A DNA stretch of 64,000 bases from Malania oleifera. Lineage: Eukaryota; Streptophyta; Magnoliopsida; Santalales; Ximeniaceae. The translations under genes were made by a program, and so were the position numbers. Of the stretch, positions 21,916 through 33,105 are shown piece after piece (within the stretch, counting starts at the first letter, position 1; every line of letters starts with the position of its first letter). Location of the stretch: positions 10,740,062 to 10,804,061 of the forward strand of contig NC_080418.1 in assembly GCF_029873635.1 (NCBI RefSeq), given 5' to 3'. The notes below the pieces were generated by a model that saw nothing but the letters and a program-made list of their open reading frames with translations, searched no databases and had not been told where the DNA came from.

Positions 21916-24645
21916 TGATTGTAGTAACTCTAGTATTTATGGTATTGTGATGTATGGTATAATGAAATGTATATGATTGTGTGTTTCCTGCTGCTTAGGC
22001 TTCTGCTATATGTTCTAATATATCCCTGGTACCCACGGGTCCAGGTGGATTATGATCTGCTGAGATTTATGCTGTTGATTTTATTATATAAAAAAAAATG
22101 TAGAAATTAAGCAGGTCGTCACACGTGGGCTGCTGAAGCTACCAAAGAGATCAAATAGAGTCAGAGATGCTTGAGAAATCGAGGAGGGAGGAGAAACATG
22201 CAAAGGTGGCTCCATGCATCCAAAAAATATGGAAGAATTACAGGAAGAGTCGGAGGAAACTCGGAAAGTAATGAAAGACATGAAAGGGAAATTTGATGTT
22301 AGTCTATCTTTCCATCAAACCAGAAGTGAAATTATCACGGTTTCAGATCATGCAAATAGGGAAGATTTAACAAAGAAGGCTGTATTCTTAGAGAAATTTG
22401 TGGAAGATACAGGAACATAAAGTATGGAGATGGGGCAGGGGATCTGACATGAAGAATTCAGAGTCTAATACACAAAGATGCAGTCTTCCCGATTTTGATA
22501 CTGCACTAGAAGATTGGTACAAGTACAAAGATGAAAACAACTTGCTACTGGAACAGATTCAGGAATACAAGGATGTTTGTCTGATTTTATCTCAGTTGAA
22601 AGATGCGGAAAATTCAGAGGCTGCTGAAGAACTAAAAAAAAAAATTATGGACAAAGATCGAAATGAAAATCCAAAGCAGGAGGCTTTTCTGAAGGAGGTA
22701 GGAAATTATAAATGGTCTGCCTTTTCTGATCAATCTGGCAAGGTTTTTCCAAGCTTTTCTATAGGTTCAAAGAATCCTTTTCTGAGGACATTGTCAGTAG
22801 ACAAGTCCAATTGTCTAATGAATTTGAACAAGTTGTTTAGTGAAGAGATGAGTTGGACACAAAAATCTAGAAAGAATTGGGTCAAGAATGGGGATTGTAA
22901 TTCTAAGCTTTTCCATAGGGTGGCAACTAGTAGGAGAAGAAGGAACTTAATTACAGAACTTGAGAATGATAGGGGAGAGGTCATTAGGGATCCTAACCTT
23001 GCTGCTGTCCTGATTACTGAATTTTACAAGAATATATTTTTAGAGGAGGATGTTGATAGAGTTATGATTGACTCGATTGAGGGGCTGGATTGGTGTCCTA
23101 TATCAACTAACAAAGCTGCTTGGCTAGAGAGACTTTTTGAGGAAGAGGAGATTAGAAATATTGATTTTTGAGATGGATAAAGAAAAGGCTCCTAGGCCAA
23201 ATGGTTATGGCTTTCTTTCCAGATAGTTGGGAGACTTTGAAGGGAGACCTCCTCAAAGCTTTTCTTGAATTCTTTCACAATGGAGCGGCAGGGAGGAGTT
23301 TGAGTTTCACTTTTATTACCTTGGTCCCCAAAAAAACATGGTCGGGTTAAAGTCAAGGACTTTAGAATTTAGACCTATTAGCTTAGTAACTAGTGTCTAT
23401 AAGATTTTGACTAAGGTGTTATCTAAGAGGTTGGCTAATATCCTAGAGGACTATCTCTCTTAGCCAAAGTGCTTTTATAGGTAACATACAAATACTATAT
23501 GCTGCCTTGATAGTCAATGAAGTGGCTGAAGATGCTGTTCATAGGAATAAGTGGGGTCTTGTGTTGAAATTGGATTTTGAGAAAGCTTATGATAGGGTGA
23601 CCTAGAGCTTCTTGACAAAATTATGGCTAGAAAAAGGTTTTGGCCTGAGGTGGAGGAAATGGATTAGAGGGTGTCTATCTTCTGTGATCTTTTATGTCTT
23701 AGTAAACAGCAAGGCCAAGTCTTGGTTCCATGTGTCCAGGGGTCTAAGACGAGGAGATCCTCTTTCTCCCTCTCTTTAATATCATGGTTGATGTCTTGAG
23801 TAGGATGATTGGAAGAGGTGTAGATAGAGGGTTGGTGGGGGGGATTAAGGTAGGTTATGAGAATTGCATCATTTCTCATCTTCGGTTCGCAGATTATACT
23901 ATTCTCTTCCTATCAAATAACATAAGTTTCTTCTCTAATTTGTAAACTATCTTGCAGGTGTTTGAGAAGGTATACTGGCTGAAAATTAATTTCTTTAAGA
24001 GCGGTATGGTGGGTCAGGGTATTAATGCAGATCCTTTTTCCAGGCTAGCTAGTTGTGCCATTTTGACTTGGTGGCCATTACTTATTTAGGTGTCTCCTAG
24101 GTGATAATCCGAACGCAGACTCTTTTTGGACCCTATTTTTGAGAGAGTGGCTAGGAGACTGGATGGGTGGAAAGGAGCGCTCTTCACTTTAAAGGGTCAT
24201 ATTACCCTTGTCCACACTTGTCTATCTTCCATCCCTCTATATTACCTTTCTCATTTTAGAATGCCTGTGAGATTGGCACGGAGGCCTAAGAAATTGATGA
24301 GGGATTTCTTATGGTCAAGCGGGGGAGAGGCCGAGAGGGTACTAGAGATCATCTTGTAGGTCGGAAGACTATTTGTAGGCCTAAAAGGGAAGGAGGCATG
24401 GGTCATGGTGGTGTCCAAAAACATCTCTTTAGTGGGGAAATGGTTATAGTGCTTCCCTTAGAACCTAATTCTCTTTGGCATAAGGCAATTTGTAGTAAAT
24501 ATGGAATGCTACAAAATGGGTGAGATGCTAAAGTGGGAATTAACACTACTCACTCAAATTTATGATTATTTCCTTCCTAAAGTCCATTATATGGTAGGTA
24601 ATGGGGATAGCACCAATTTTTATGTCAACTACCATGTTCTTACAT

Positions 24646-25048
24646 ATACCTTTTCTACCCTATTCCATTCCACACACAAAACTTGGCCTTAGTGTTTTGA
24701 TTAGTGAAAGAAACAACTTAAAATTGTTAAAAAACAGAGAGAAATATTAGATTTGACATGCAACCATAAAAAAAACTTAAGCACGAGAAAGAATCGTGAG
24801 AAATAAAGAAAATTAAGGGTTTACAGGGAAACTGTGACTTGTGAGTCCCCTCAGATTTAGGATTTAGGTGAGAACATGGGGAGATGCAGATATACAAACT
24901 TAAGTTTGAACAATTTTGAAATAGCACAATTTTTTTAAAAATTTTCAACTTGAGCCTCTCTTTAAAAAATTAATATATGATTAAGTGGTGGCAAATTTTT
25001 GACAATGATGATAAAGTTTTGTTTCAAAAAAAAAAGCAGTTCACACTT
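24646..25048. other. No gene recognised
   Basis: AT-rich, non-coding. Ends where a TGTTAGTGG copia LTR begins. Confidence 0.4.
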
Positions 25049-26535
25049 GTTAGTGGTTATTTAGCCATTTAGCATTATTATTACATGTTAGAGTTATGTT
25101 AATAAGTGTGAGTTAGTAAGGGTATTATGGTTATTGAAATTGTACTTGAAATCTATTAGAAATAGAGGGAAAGGCCTATTGTTGAAGTTAGTTCTTCCAT
25201 TTTACCCAATTATTCAACATGGTATTAGAGCAAGATCCGACCTAAACCCTAATTGCGTAACCACCGCTAAATCAAAACTTAAACATCATAATACCACACA
25301 ACCTGCTGCAGTAGAAGGGTCATCAGCATCACCAAAGTCCAGGAGCAGCTTCAGCAGCTGCCAGAAAACACTGCAGTCGCAAAAAATCCTGGATGCTGCT
25401 GTCATCTTCAACATTACCTCATACTTTGCAAAACTAACCGCATAGCAAGCCACAGAACCTTTCGATCTGCCAGCCCTAAAATTTCATAGCCAGAGGATCC
25501 TCCACGTGCCCCCACACACCAGCAGAAAGCCGGCAGTGCCGACCCCATGCGCCACCAGCGCATGAGACATTTTTTAGCAGTCATTTTGCTCCAATTTCCT
25601 CCCCAATGTCTTGAATCCTTCCTCGCACCATAATACCAAGTTGTTTGTCATCTTTTTTTTGTCCAAAGGCATCACCTTTTTTACTTGTTCATGTGCGGCA
25701 TTCTGTGAATGTTTGCTTGTTAATGCCTGAAGCTGTTGGTCAGTAATTATAGAGTTCATTGAGGCCTGAAACAGTGATACTGCTGTATTCTTGATTCGTT
25801 TCTTAATCTTTCTTGTTCATTGCGTGCTTGTGGTTTGCTCCGGTTGTCGAACGTTGTGTTTTGGGATGGTGACCATGAATTCCAGGAGGATGTTGTTCGT
25901 TGTGCACTTCAGATGTTCTACTGTATAGAGGCTGTTTGGTACTGTTACAACTGCATGTTGGCTTCTTGGGGATGTGTTTAAGTCTCTTGGAGCAGGGGCA
26001 GCATTTAAACATTGATTTTTTGTAGGGTTGTGGCAGTGCTATGTCCAGTTGTTGGTGACTCATTCGTGGTTGAATCAACGGTTGACTTGTTTGAGTTTGG
26101 TTCGGTTGGTCTGAAATATCACTTGTGGTTGTTTTGGTTGGTCTCGAAGTTCACTTTTGGAATCCCAAGAGCATTTTGTTAGCTGTGTATTTCTGATTTG
26201 CTGCTGTATTGAGGTTGTGTGTGTGTTGGGATGGTGTCCTCAATCCCAAAAAGTTTGTTTCCATCATCAGGCATTTATTCAGGTGAACAGCATACTATAA
26301 CTATCTCACACTCATGACATAGCATCTTTTGCTCATAAGGGTAATCGTACAGTTTCTATGTCATCTGATATCTCTCCCACTAGTCCTTGGATTATCGACT
26401 CTACTATTATTGACCATGTGAGAGGTGTAACCAACTTCTTTTTTGCCATCCAATATTCTAAAAATCTACCATTATAAATAGAGGGAGAGACCTATAACTG
26501 AGGTTAAGTCTTCCATTTTACCCAATTATTCAACA
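25049..26535 (+). mobile_element. Internally deleted copia element
   Basis: A short 5' LTR (25049-25219, TGTTAGTGG to TTCAACA) is followed at once by a primer-binding-like site TGGTATTAGAGCAAG (25220). The LTR end recurs at about 26465-26535 (AATAGAGGGAGAGACC through TTCAACA). Between them, near 26300-26415, a short protease-like frame remains (ASFAHKGNR, then SPWIIDST in place of WIIDSGA). Nearly all of gag and pol is missing. Flanks CACTT and GCACC do not form a target duplication, so one end may have been lost or rearranged. Confidence 0.65.
25220..25234 (+). other. Primer-binding site, copia
   Basis: TGGTATTAGAGCAAG right after the LTR end resembles the TGGTATCAGAGC initiator-Met tRNA complement used by plant retrotransposons, with one change. 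Confidence 0.65.
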
Positions 26536-27220
26536 GCACCATTTGTAAATGGGTTAGGCAGTTGGGGCAGGCATCCGATTGTCCCCACTATACATCTGCC
26601 CATGTAGCGTGAATGTCATGAACCAACAACCTGAGTCTCCGCATCCCTAGCTGCCTAACCCAGATAGTAAACAAAGACAGAAGACTTCTACCTCTAGATA
26701 AGCTCTTGCAAAACCAATACTGAGATTGCTCCACCAACTTATCAAGATAGAAAGCAAACATGACCAAGTTTAGCCAATCTTGACATAACTTGACTAAGCT
26801 ACTTTAGTTTGAAACCATAAACTTGTTGACATTACCCTCCAACATTACTCTTGTATGCATAAAGGCCTTTTAATTAAGCGAAACTTCAATAATTTATCAA
26901 AAATTGTTCTAGAAAGATGAAATAAATGCCAATGGTTGCCAAGAATACTAAACGACCCTAACTAAGGAATTAATCATAAACCAGCTGTTAATCAAAGCTT
27001 GTACAGATTAATGCATCACAATAAATGCAAAATCAACTGACTAAATATAAATAACTCCAAAATAACATTAAATGGAAGAGAGTATAGAAGAAAATTAAAA
27101 TTTAAAGATTATAAAAAAATTGTGCTTGTTTTACATTAGCAAATATCCCCTCTTCTGGTTTCAGCACACTAGTACTTCTATCCAATAAACTGATAACAGG
27201 AATAATTAACAACAGCACAG
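26536..27220. other. Downstream of the methyltransferase-like gene; no other gene
   Basis: AT-rich. It would contain the 3' UTR and poly-A region of the minus-strand gene ending at 27221. I could not fix a poly-A site. Confidence 0.4.
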
Positions 27221-28423
27221 CTAATAAACCCAAGGCATGAACTTGTACCTCACTTTATTCATGTATTCACTGTATCTCTCCCCAAAAGTTTCCAGCATCA
27301 AATCCTCCTCTAATCTTGCTTTCTGCTCATAATACAGCAAACAAACCGCAATGACAAATAATGAGCTGATGGGTGCCCGGAGTGCAACACAATAAGTCAC
27401 AAACAGAAGCATCGTAGAAGAATATATTGGATGGCGGACCCAACGATATGGCCCAAATTGCACAACCGCAGTAGGCACCACCACTTTTTCTGAATACTTC
27501 GCAAGATACAATGTTGAGTGATATTGCATAAATAAAGCAACCACTATCAGTATCCAAATCCCCAAATTGCTCCACGCACCAGGTATGAGGTGCAGCTCTG
27601 GTCCTTCAAATGCTGCAAGCCAGTGCCCTGCCATGACTCCAGCACAAAATAGAAGGCTGTACCAATTAGGTAACCTCACATCCCACTTGGGGTCATGTGG
27701 GCGAGCATAATAATCTCCGTATAAACGTCTCCTAATACTAACATTGAAGAAGAAAAAATAGTGATACACAAAGAAAAACACGAAAGGCCAGCCTTCAAGG
27801 AAGCCATTGAAATGGGCAGGCGGAACGAGTGTGAGCCAAGTGAATGCCGACGTTACAATACAAAGCTGCTCCACTATATTCGCTTCACCAAGCAAATGTT
27901 TACGGAGGCAGTACAAACCATATATTGCAAGAGCTACAGCAACAAACCACGGCCAGAACAACCAAGTCCAGCTAAAATACATCCAGAAGAAAGGGTTCAA
28001 AAGTAAATTTACAGTCCATTTGGCGGCTGCAATGGAAATGGAAAACATGGCCGACCATTTGCATATATCAATAGGGGTTAACTGAGAAAGCAATGTTCTC
28101 AACGAACCGAAGGAAAGGTTTTTCAAGGGATTTAGTAATGCGTTCTGAGATTCTGAGCCAGCAGTTTCGGAATGTGAACATTTGAGGGGATGAAGAAAAT
28201 GGGTTCTCGCCCTTAATGGAGATGGTGGAAATGGGTATACAGAAAAGGAGCTATTCAAAGGAGTTTTGGCGGTTCTGAAGTTTCGAAGACTGCACGAATG
28301 CTTGATGGGGAGACGGGATTGTAGACGTTTGTTGGAATGCCTGAGAGAATTTGTGCTTCTGTCTACCGTGTTACAGCCAAAAAGGTTTGTTTTCGAGCAG
28401 AGGAAGGATGATGCGGTTTCCAT
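27221..28423 (-). CDS. Predicted plastid membrane methyltransferase-like protein (ICMT/PEMT type)
   Basis: A single uninterrupted 400-codon frame, ATG at 28421-28423, TAG at 27221-27223. Residues 1-80 are rich in Ser, Arg and small residues with almost no acids (opening METASSFLCS), as in chloroplast transit peptides. From about residue 123 several hydrophobic spans follow (roughly 123-172, 186-202, 211-228, 252-272, 285-306, 336-364), including a very aromatic FVFFFVYHYFFFF. The C-terminus has GPYRWVRHPIY (324-334), two Glu at 372-373 and an FGERYSEY...FMPWVY ending. This is the cofactor-binding pattern of the isoprenylcysteine carboxyl / phospholipid N-methyltransferase membrane family. Substrate unknown; S-adenosylmethionine use is inferred from family. 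No introns are visible. It is the only convincing host gene here and is free of nonsense changes, unlike all transposon genes around it. Confidence 0.85.
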   Translation of the reverse strand: METASSFLCSKTNLFGCNTVDRSTNSLRHSNKRLQSRLPIKHSCSLRNFRTAKTPLNSSFSVYPFPPSPLRARTHFLHPLKCSHSETAGSESQNALLNPLKNLSFGSLRTLLSQLTPIDICKWSAMFSISIAAAKWTVNLLLNPFFWMYFSWTWLFWPWFVAVALAIYGLYCLRKHLLGEANIVEQLCIVTSAFTWLTLVPPAHFNGFLEGWPFVFFFVYHYFFFFNVSIRRRLYGDYYARPHDPKWDVRLPNWYSLLFCAGVMAGHWLAAFEGPELHLIPGAWSNLGIWILIVVALFMQYHSTLYLAKYSEKVVVPTAVVQFGPYRWVRHPIYSSTMLLFVTYCVALRAPISSLFVIAVCLLYYEQKARLEEDLMLETFGERYSEYMNKVRYKFMPWVY

Positions 28424-28616
28424 GGTAACGTAGCCTGGGGGCTCCGCGATGTTCTACGGATAACCAGTGGGAACGACCATTAGCGAGGTGCTGCAGAAGA
28501 GAGTGCCGGATGGAGAGAGACAAATGAAGAACATCTCAAACGTTGCCGCGGAACCGCGAGCATTTAGAATGATCATCAAACCGACCGGTCACTGAACGGA
28601 TCATGCCGGTTCAGTC

Positions 28617-28626
28617 TATTTAATAA
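28617..28626 (-). promoter_or_regulatory. Possible TATA element of the methyltransferase-like gene
   Basis: TTATTAAATA on the minus strand, about 195 bp upstream of the ATG. Weak consensus in an AT-rich genome. An imperfect inverted repeat (ACTGAAC / GTTCAGT, 28591-28615) sits between it and the gene. Confidence 0.25.
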
Positions 28627-28639
28627 AGACGTGATGATC

Positions 28640-29905
28640 GAACTACTAATTTGTCTTCTTCTTTTTTCACAAACTATTTTTTACAATATAAAATAGATTA
28701 AAATTTTTACTTAGTGTGTGAACTCTTCCTTAACCGAACGATATAAAATATATTTTATTTTTTATTTTTTTAAACATGTTTTTATTTTATAAAAAAGAAA
28801 TATTATATACATGCACACACACATATTCAGGTGTTTTGGACAAGAATAATTTTGAATTCCATTTTTAAAATAAACTAATATTCCCTTGATTAAATGGTGA
28901 GAACTTGATGAAGTACAACTTATAATTTATTTAATATATCCTACTCGGCCTTATTTGGAATTAGAAAATGCTAGGAGAAGAAAATAAAAATAAAAATAAT
29001 TATATTTTATTATCAAGAAAAATAAGAAAAACAAATATATATATATATATATATATATACAAATCAATGAATAAAAATTTAATTTTATGACCTTAGATTC
29101 TTCTTAATTTATATTTATATAAAAATAACTTTTAGTTTGAATAGTATTTGATATAGAGTAAATATATAATGGAAAATATATTAATATCCTTCTTATTTCT
29201 TTCTTTTTATTCTCAAAATAAAATACTTGAAATGGACCCTTAAAGAACATGTGGTAGGTCCATATTTCAAAAGTTAAATTTTAAAATAAAATTCTCACTC
29301 GATTACCAATTTGGTAAATTAATATTTCTCAAAAAAAAAAAAAAAAACTAACCATTAGTCCACAACTCTTCCAATATCTATACAAATTTGTTGTTATTTC
29401 TCTAAATTTAAGGATATTGAGGCATGGAGTTGGTTCGAACTCATTGCTAATTTGAATAGTATGAACCTACATAATTTACTTCAGTCCAAAGTCATTATTC
29501 CCTAATTATGCAACCCGATGACAAACCTTCCGTCAAAAAGTTAATACAAATATAGCAAAAAACCTTAAACTCAAACCATATACAAAAACGATTAATAATT
29601 AGGGTGAAACACAGGTATCTTGTTCTCTTTAAGAATATTCAAGTTTTATATGATTTTTCAACTTAATCCACGAACCAATGCAACAGAACCCCACTTTACT
29701 TGTTTCCCCCATATTACAACAACAAGATTCGAATTGTATAACTCTCTTCAATCTTATACAAATGGAAAAGTTCAAAGTTCTACAATTTTTTCTATAAGTT
29801 TTCAAACTTTGTACACTTATATGATAGAATAGTATGACAAGAGTGATGTAAAGAAACTTGTGTGTAAAGATTATGTATAAAGTCAATGCTATTGGGATTC
29901 ATTTA
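28640..29905. other. AT-rich intergenic, no gene
   Basis: Contains a (TA)n run at about 29036-29060 and a poly-A run near 29330-29347. Open stretches at 29620-29886 on both strands are not protein-like. Confidence 0.45.
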
Positions 29906-31650
29906 TGTTAGATGTCCCAACCCGCGAGTATATAGTCCAAAAGGGGGGTGAATTGACTCTTTTGCAGAATTACAAATTTTCTCTACAAAATAAAACACTT
30001 GACAAGATGCAAGCAATTATATCACAATATATGAAATTTAAATCATACACAAGACAAATAATAAAGAGTATGGGGAGAGAAAATCAACACTGGTATTTTT
30101 ACATGATTTGGCACTAAGCCTACATCCACACCTTGAAACCAACTCAAGGATTCCACTATACGATCTTCTTCACCGGTGGAGAAGCCTTATAACTTGGGAA
30201 CAAATTCCTACCCGCTCACCAAGAGCCTCTTTGGTTTCCAAAGAACCTTCACCAAATGGTTCACAAAGAACTTTCACCAAATGGTCCACAAAGAACCTTA
30301 CAAGAAGATGATGAAAATATAATATGATGCTCCTCAAATGAGTAAATATTAAATACAAAACAAACCTCACACTATCTCTCGAGTAATGAATCAAACACAA
30401 ATAAATAGCAAGAGAGAATGAACACTTGTGAATGAAGAACAATAATGCAAAGTGCTAGGTGTTTAGGTTTTGGTGAAAAAAGAGATTTTTCACTAAGAAT
30501 AATCAAAAGCCTTCAAAATCATGTTAATACAAGTCTAATAGCTTGTATTTATAGCCCAAGAGTCAAATGAATCGTTAACTAGCCGTTGGGGGGAAGAAAA
30601 TATATTTTATTTGGTAAACTATCCGTTTTCCGCCCGTTAGTGTCATTCTGCCCGTTAGACTCGTCGACTAGGCCCCTGCACTCGTCGACTAATCAAACAC
30701 TGCCACTCGTCGACGAATCTCCTGTGTTCGTCGATGAGGTCCCTGAATCATAAAAGGTCATCAACATGAAAGTTGTCGCATTTTGTCTTAACTTTCTAAT
30801 TACACCAATATAGTCTCATTTGGACTTTTATAACAAAAGTTATGCCCAAAATATTAAAAAGTGTTTATGACTCAAAATTGCACTATGGTAGTGACAGTTG
30901 CTTTGTTTTTCCTTATCAAAAGTGTGTTAATGACTCAAAACATTCTTAGACAAAAATATATGAAATATATTAAGTATAATGAATATTAAAACTTGTCCAA
31001 ATGAGTTTCCTTTTAAATATAAGATATCTTAATTAATAAAACACGCTTAAAAACCCATTTTGATATCTTATATGTTTAGTATGACCTTTTATAAATATAC
31101 TTGACTTTATTTGAACTTTTAGGACATAAAACTTGTTTTAACACAATCGGGACTAAGTGTAAAAATGTTCTTAAAATTAGGATGTTAAAAACTTGTCCCT
31201 TTGAAAACATATTTGAGTTTTAGGATTCATTTGACAAACTCTTGTTTTAACTTAGAAAACTATGAATATTGAGTTTGTGACTTTTAGTGCAATCCTATAA
31301 ACTCATGTGTCCTAGTATGCATGTGTTTTGCTCAACTCTTACTTGGAAATCATGCAAAAACAAAACGCAAGAGTTACAAATTGAACCTACCACTCACACA
31401 ACCCTTATTACAAATAATTCAACAATTATGAAATATCCAGTTTTGCTTGGGTCATTCCGAGTATGTGTCCATTTGATCTTTCTTTCTTGATGTCTACTCG
31501 TTCCGATCTTTACCTTTGATCCAATAACTTATGTACGAATACATGTACTAAACATGATCTACAAAGATAAGAAAACACTAGGAACAACATATAGGTTAAT
31601 ATCATCAAAACACATTAAATAATGATGGTGTAGCCACTAAGGCTAATAGG
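29906..31650 (-). repeat. Copia-like solo LTR, minus strand, with CGTCGACGA array
   Basis: Left edge TGTTAGATGTCCC (29906). Right edge GTAGCCACTAAGGCTAATA (31650), matching GTAGCCACTAAGGCTAACA at 45021, so the minus-strand start was TGTTAGCC. A GGGGGGTGAATTG block near the left edge is shared with the element at 39971. On the minus strand the order is start, array (30660-30738), TATA (GCTATAAATAC, about 30545-30555), then the LTR 3' end. I see no clear target duplication (left ATTTA, right GGTTT), so one end may be displaced. Confidence 0.6.
30660..30738 (-). promoter_or_regulatory. Short CGTCGACGA array upstream of LTR TATA
   Basis: Four motifs: CTCGTCGACTAG, CTCGTCGACTAA, CTCGTCGACGAA, TTCGTCGATGAG, spaced 20-29 bp. 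On the minus strand the array lies about 105 bp upstream of GCTATAAATAC. It is the same palindrome as in the gypsy LTRs but in a different element type. Confidence 0.65.
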
Positions 31651-31828
31651 TTTCCTCCGGGACAAAATCCAATTTTGTTTATGCCTAATACCATCAATGC
31701 ACCTAGGTCAAACCGTCGATGGTTTGCCCTGTTATTACAAAAACTTGATTTTCTTGTATCTTTAGGTGCATAATAATGGTTTTAACCTAACCAAGATCAA
31801 ATATATTTGAGATGTACGATATTTATAT
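31651..31828. other. No gene recognised
   Basis: Short non-coding stretch between the copia-like LTR and the plus-strand gypsy 5' LTR. Confidence 0.4.
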
Positions 31829-33069
31829 TGTAATAACCCTAAAAAAAATAGAATAATTATAATGGTCATTTAGTTAATATCAAAATGAAAGTGTTTCCCT
31901 GTTAGGATCTTTGATTCCATATTTAATGTCTAAGAAATACCTTGTTTAAGTGAGTACTTAGAGACCATTGCGGCTCAGTTGCTCCTTAGAGGTAGGTCTG
32001 GTCAAAATGAAATTTCATAGGATAAACAGGGTAGACACTGTTTGTATACGTAAATAAGAACATATACATAAAATAATGTTTTGACTGACATAATTTGTAG
32101 AAATATATGATAAAATAATAATAATATAGGTATCCTATGCGGGGCCCACAAACCGTGTGGGGCCCACATGAGTCCTGAAGCCGTGTGGGGGTTCACATAA
32201 GTCTCGAAACTGTGTAGGGCTCATAAAATCGTAGGAGGACTATTGGAGTTTCGCAAGACCCACTTGAGTCTCAAAGTTATGTGGGGCCCACATGAGTTTT
32301 CGAAATTCGAACTTAATTTTTTTCAAAAAAAAAAATACTAAAACATAACTTACAAATAATAACAATGATAATAATAATAATTAAAAAAATAAAATAATAA
32401 TTAATTATTAATGGTGGAGAGAGAATTTTTGTTATAATTAAATTCTCACTCACCCACTATTTACGATTTCATTTTTTCAGAGATATTCGTTGTGCTCGTA
32501 ATACAAGGTAAATGAAGAGGTAAGTAAATTTGATTATGTTAGATTTTTATTTAAAATTTATACCTGAATTTATTTGTAAGTAAATTTCGATTATGTTAGT
32601 TAGTTTCATAAAATTCTCCTGAGTTTATTTTTACGCATATTTAATTATACTAGTTTTATCCTTAATATACTTGCATTTATTTTTGAGTTAAGAAATGTTT
32701 TAAACCTCTCGTGTATTTTACATCATTAATTTATATTCACGAAAATATTTTTTACACGAAAATTATGTGGCATGAATTTATTTATATGTTGCACATTTCA
32801 CGAAAATATGAGTAAACGATTACATGAGTTGATTTTTTTACGTCGCGTATTTCACAAAATATGAATAAAAATGAGATTTTCATGATATTATTTTAATTGT
32901 ATAAATTATATAATAAAAATGTTTTTAAAACTTCTTATGGCTAAGACAATACAAAAAATTACGAATATTCGGTACCGTAACTTAAAATTTAAATGGATCA
33001 GAGTGCACCCACACTGTTTACAGAATGGTTATGTATGGTAGTGTGTAACGTCCTCAAAATTCTCACCAT

Positions 33070-33105
<36 letters not shown>

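Larger units (their letters stand above)
19918..22123 (+). repeat. Solo LTR, CGTCGACGA-array family (2.2 kb)
   Basis: Starts TGTAACGACCCG, ends GGTCGTCACA, flanked by CGTGG (19913-19917, 22124-22128). Order of parts: palindrome array 19997-20241, TATA-like TTTAAATAGG 20251-20260, donor GGGTAAGG with GT at 20468, acceptor TTTCCAG ending 20565, 63-nt exon-like block 20566-20628 containing CCCTGCGGGT, second donor GTAAGG at 20629, a nine-unit minisatellite of about 33 bp at 20855-21098, a GGTACC site near 21248, CTTACTGAG...TCTCACCC at 21703-21724, and an acceptor TTTTCAG ending 21746. A (TA)n run lies at 21889-21911. Confidence 0.88.
19013..24645 (+). pseudogene. L1-type LINE remnant, split by a solo LTR
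   Basis: Left part 19013-19912 is a probable ORF1 remnant (weak). Right part 22124-24645 is ORF2. The segment at 22398-23171 carries the linker before reverse transcriptase, with TQKSRKNWVKNGDCNSKLFHR, a hallmark of plant L1 ORF2. Reverse transcriptase follows: APRPNGYGF near 23195, then FEKAYDR near 23580. The active site is FADY (23886-23897) instead of FADD, GAT having become TAT. Many stops and frameshifts are present. No endonuclease was found, so part of ORF2 is probably deleted. No poly-A tail or target duplication was identified, so the outer limits are approximate. Confidence 0.75.

Noticed and set aside
25574-26078. Minus-strand frames in the small copia
   Set aside because: Two short frames without recognisable motifs, antisense to the element's own coding direction.
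28591-28615. MITE terminal repeat upstream of the methyltransferase-like gene
   Set aside because: Only a 7-10-bp imperfect inverted repeat with no element body or target duplication.
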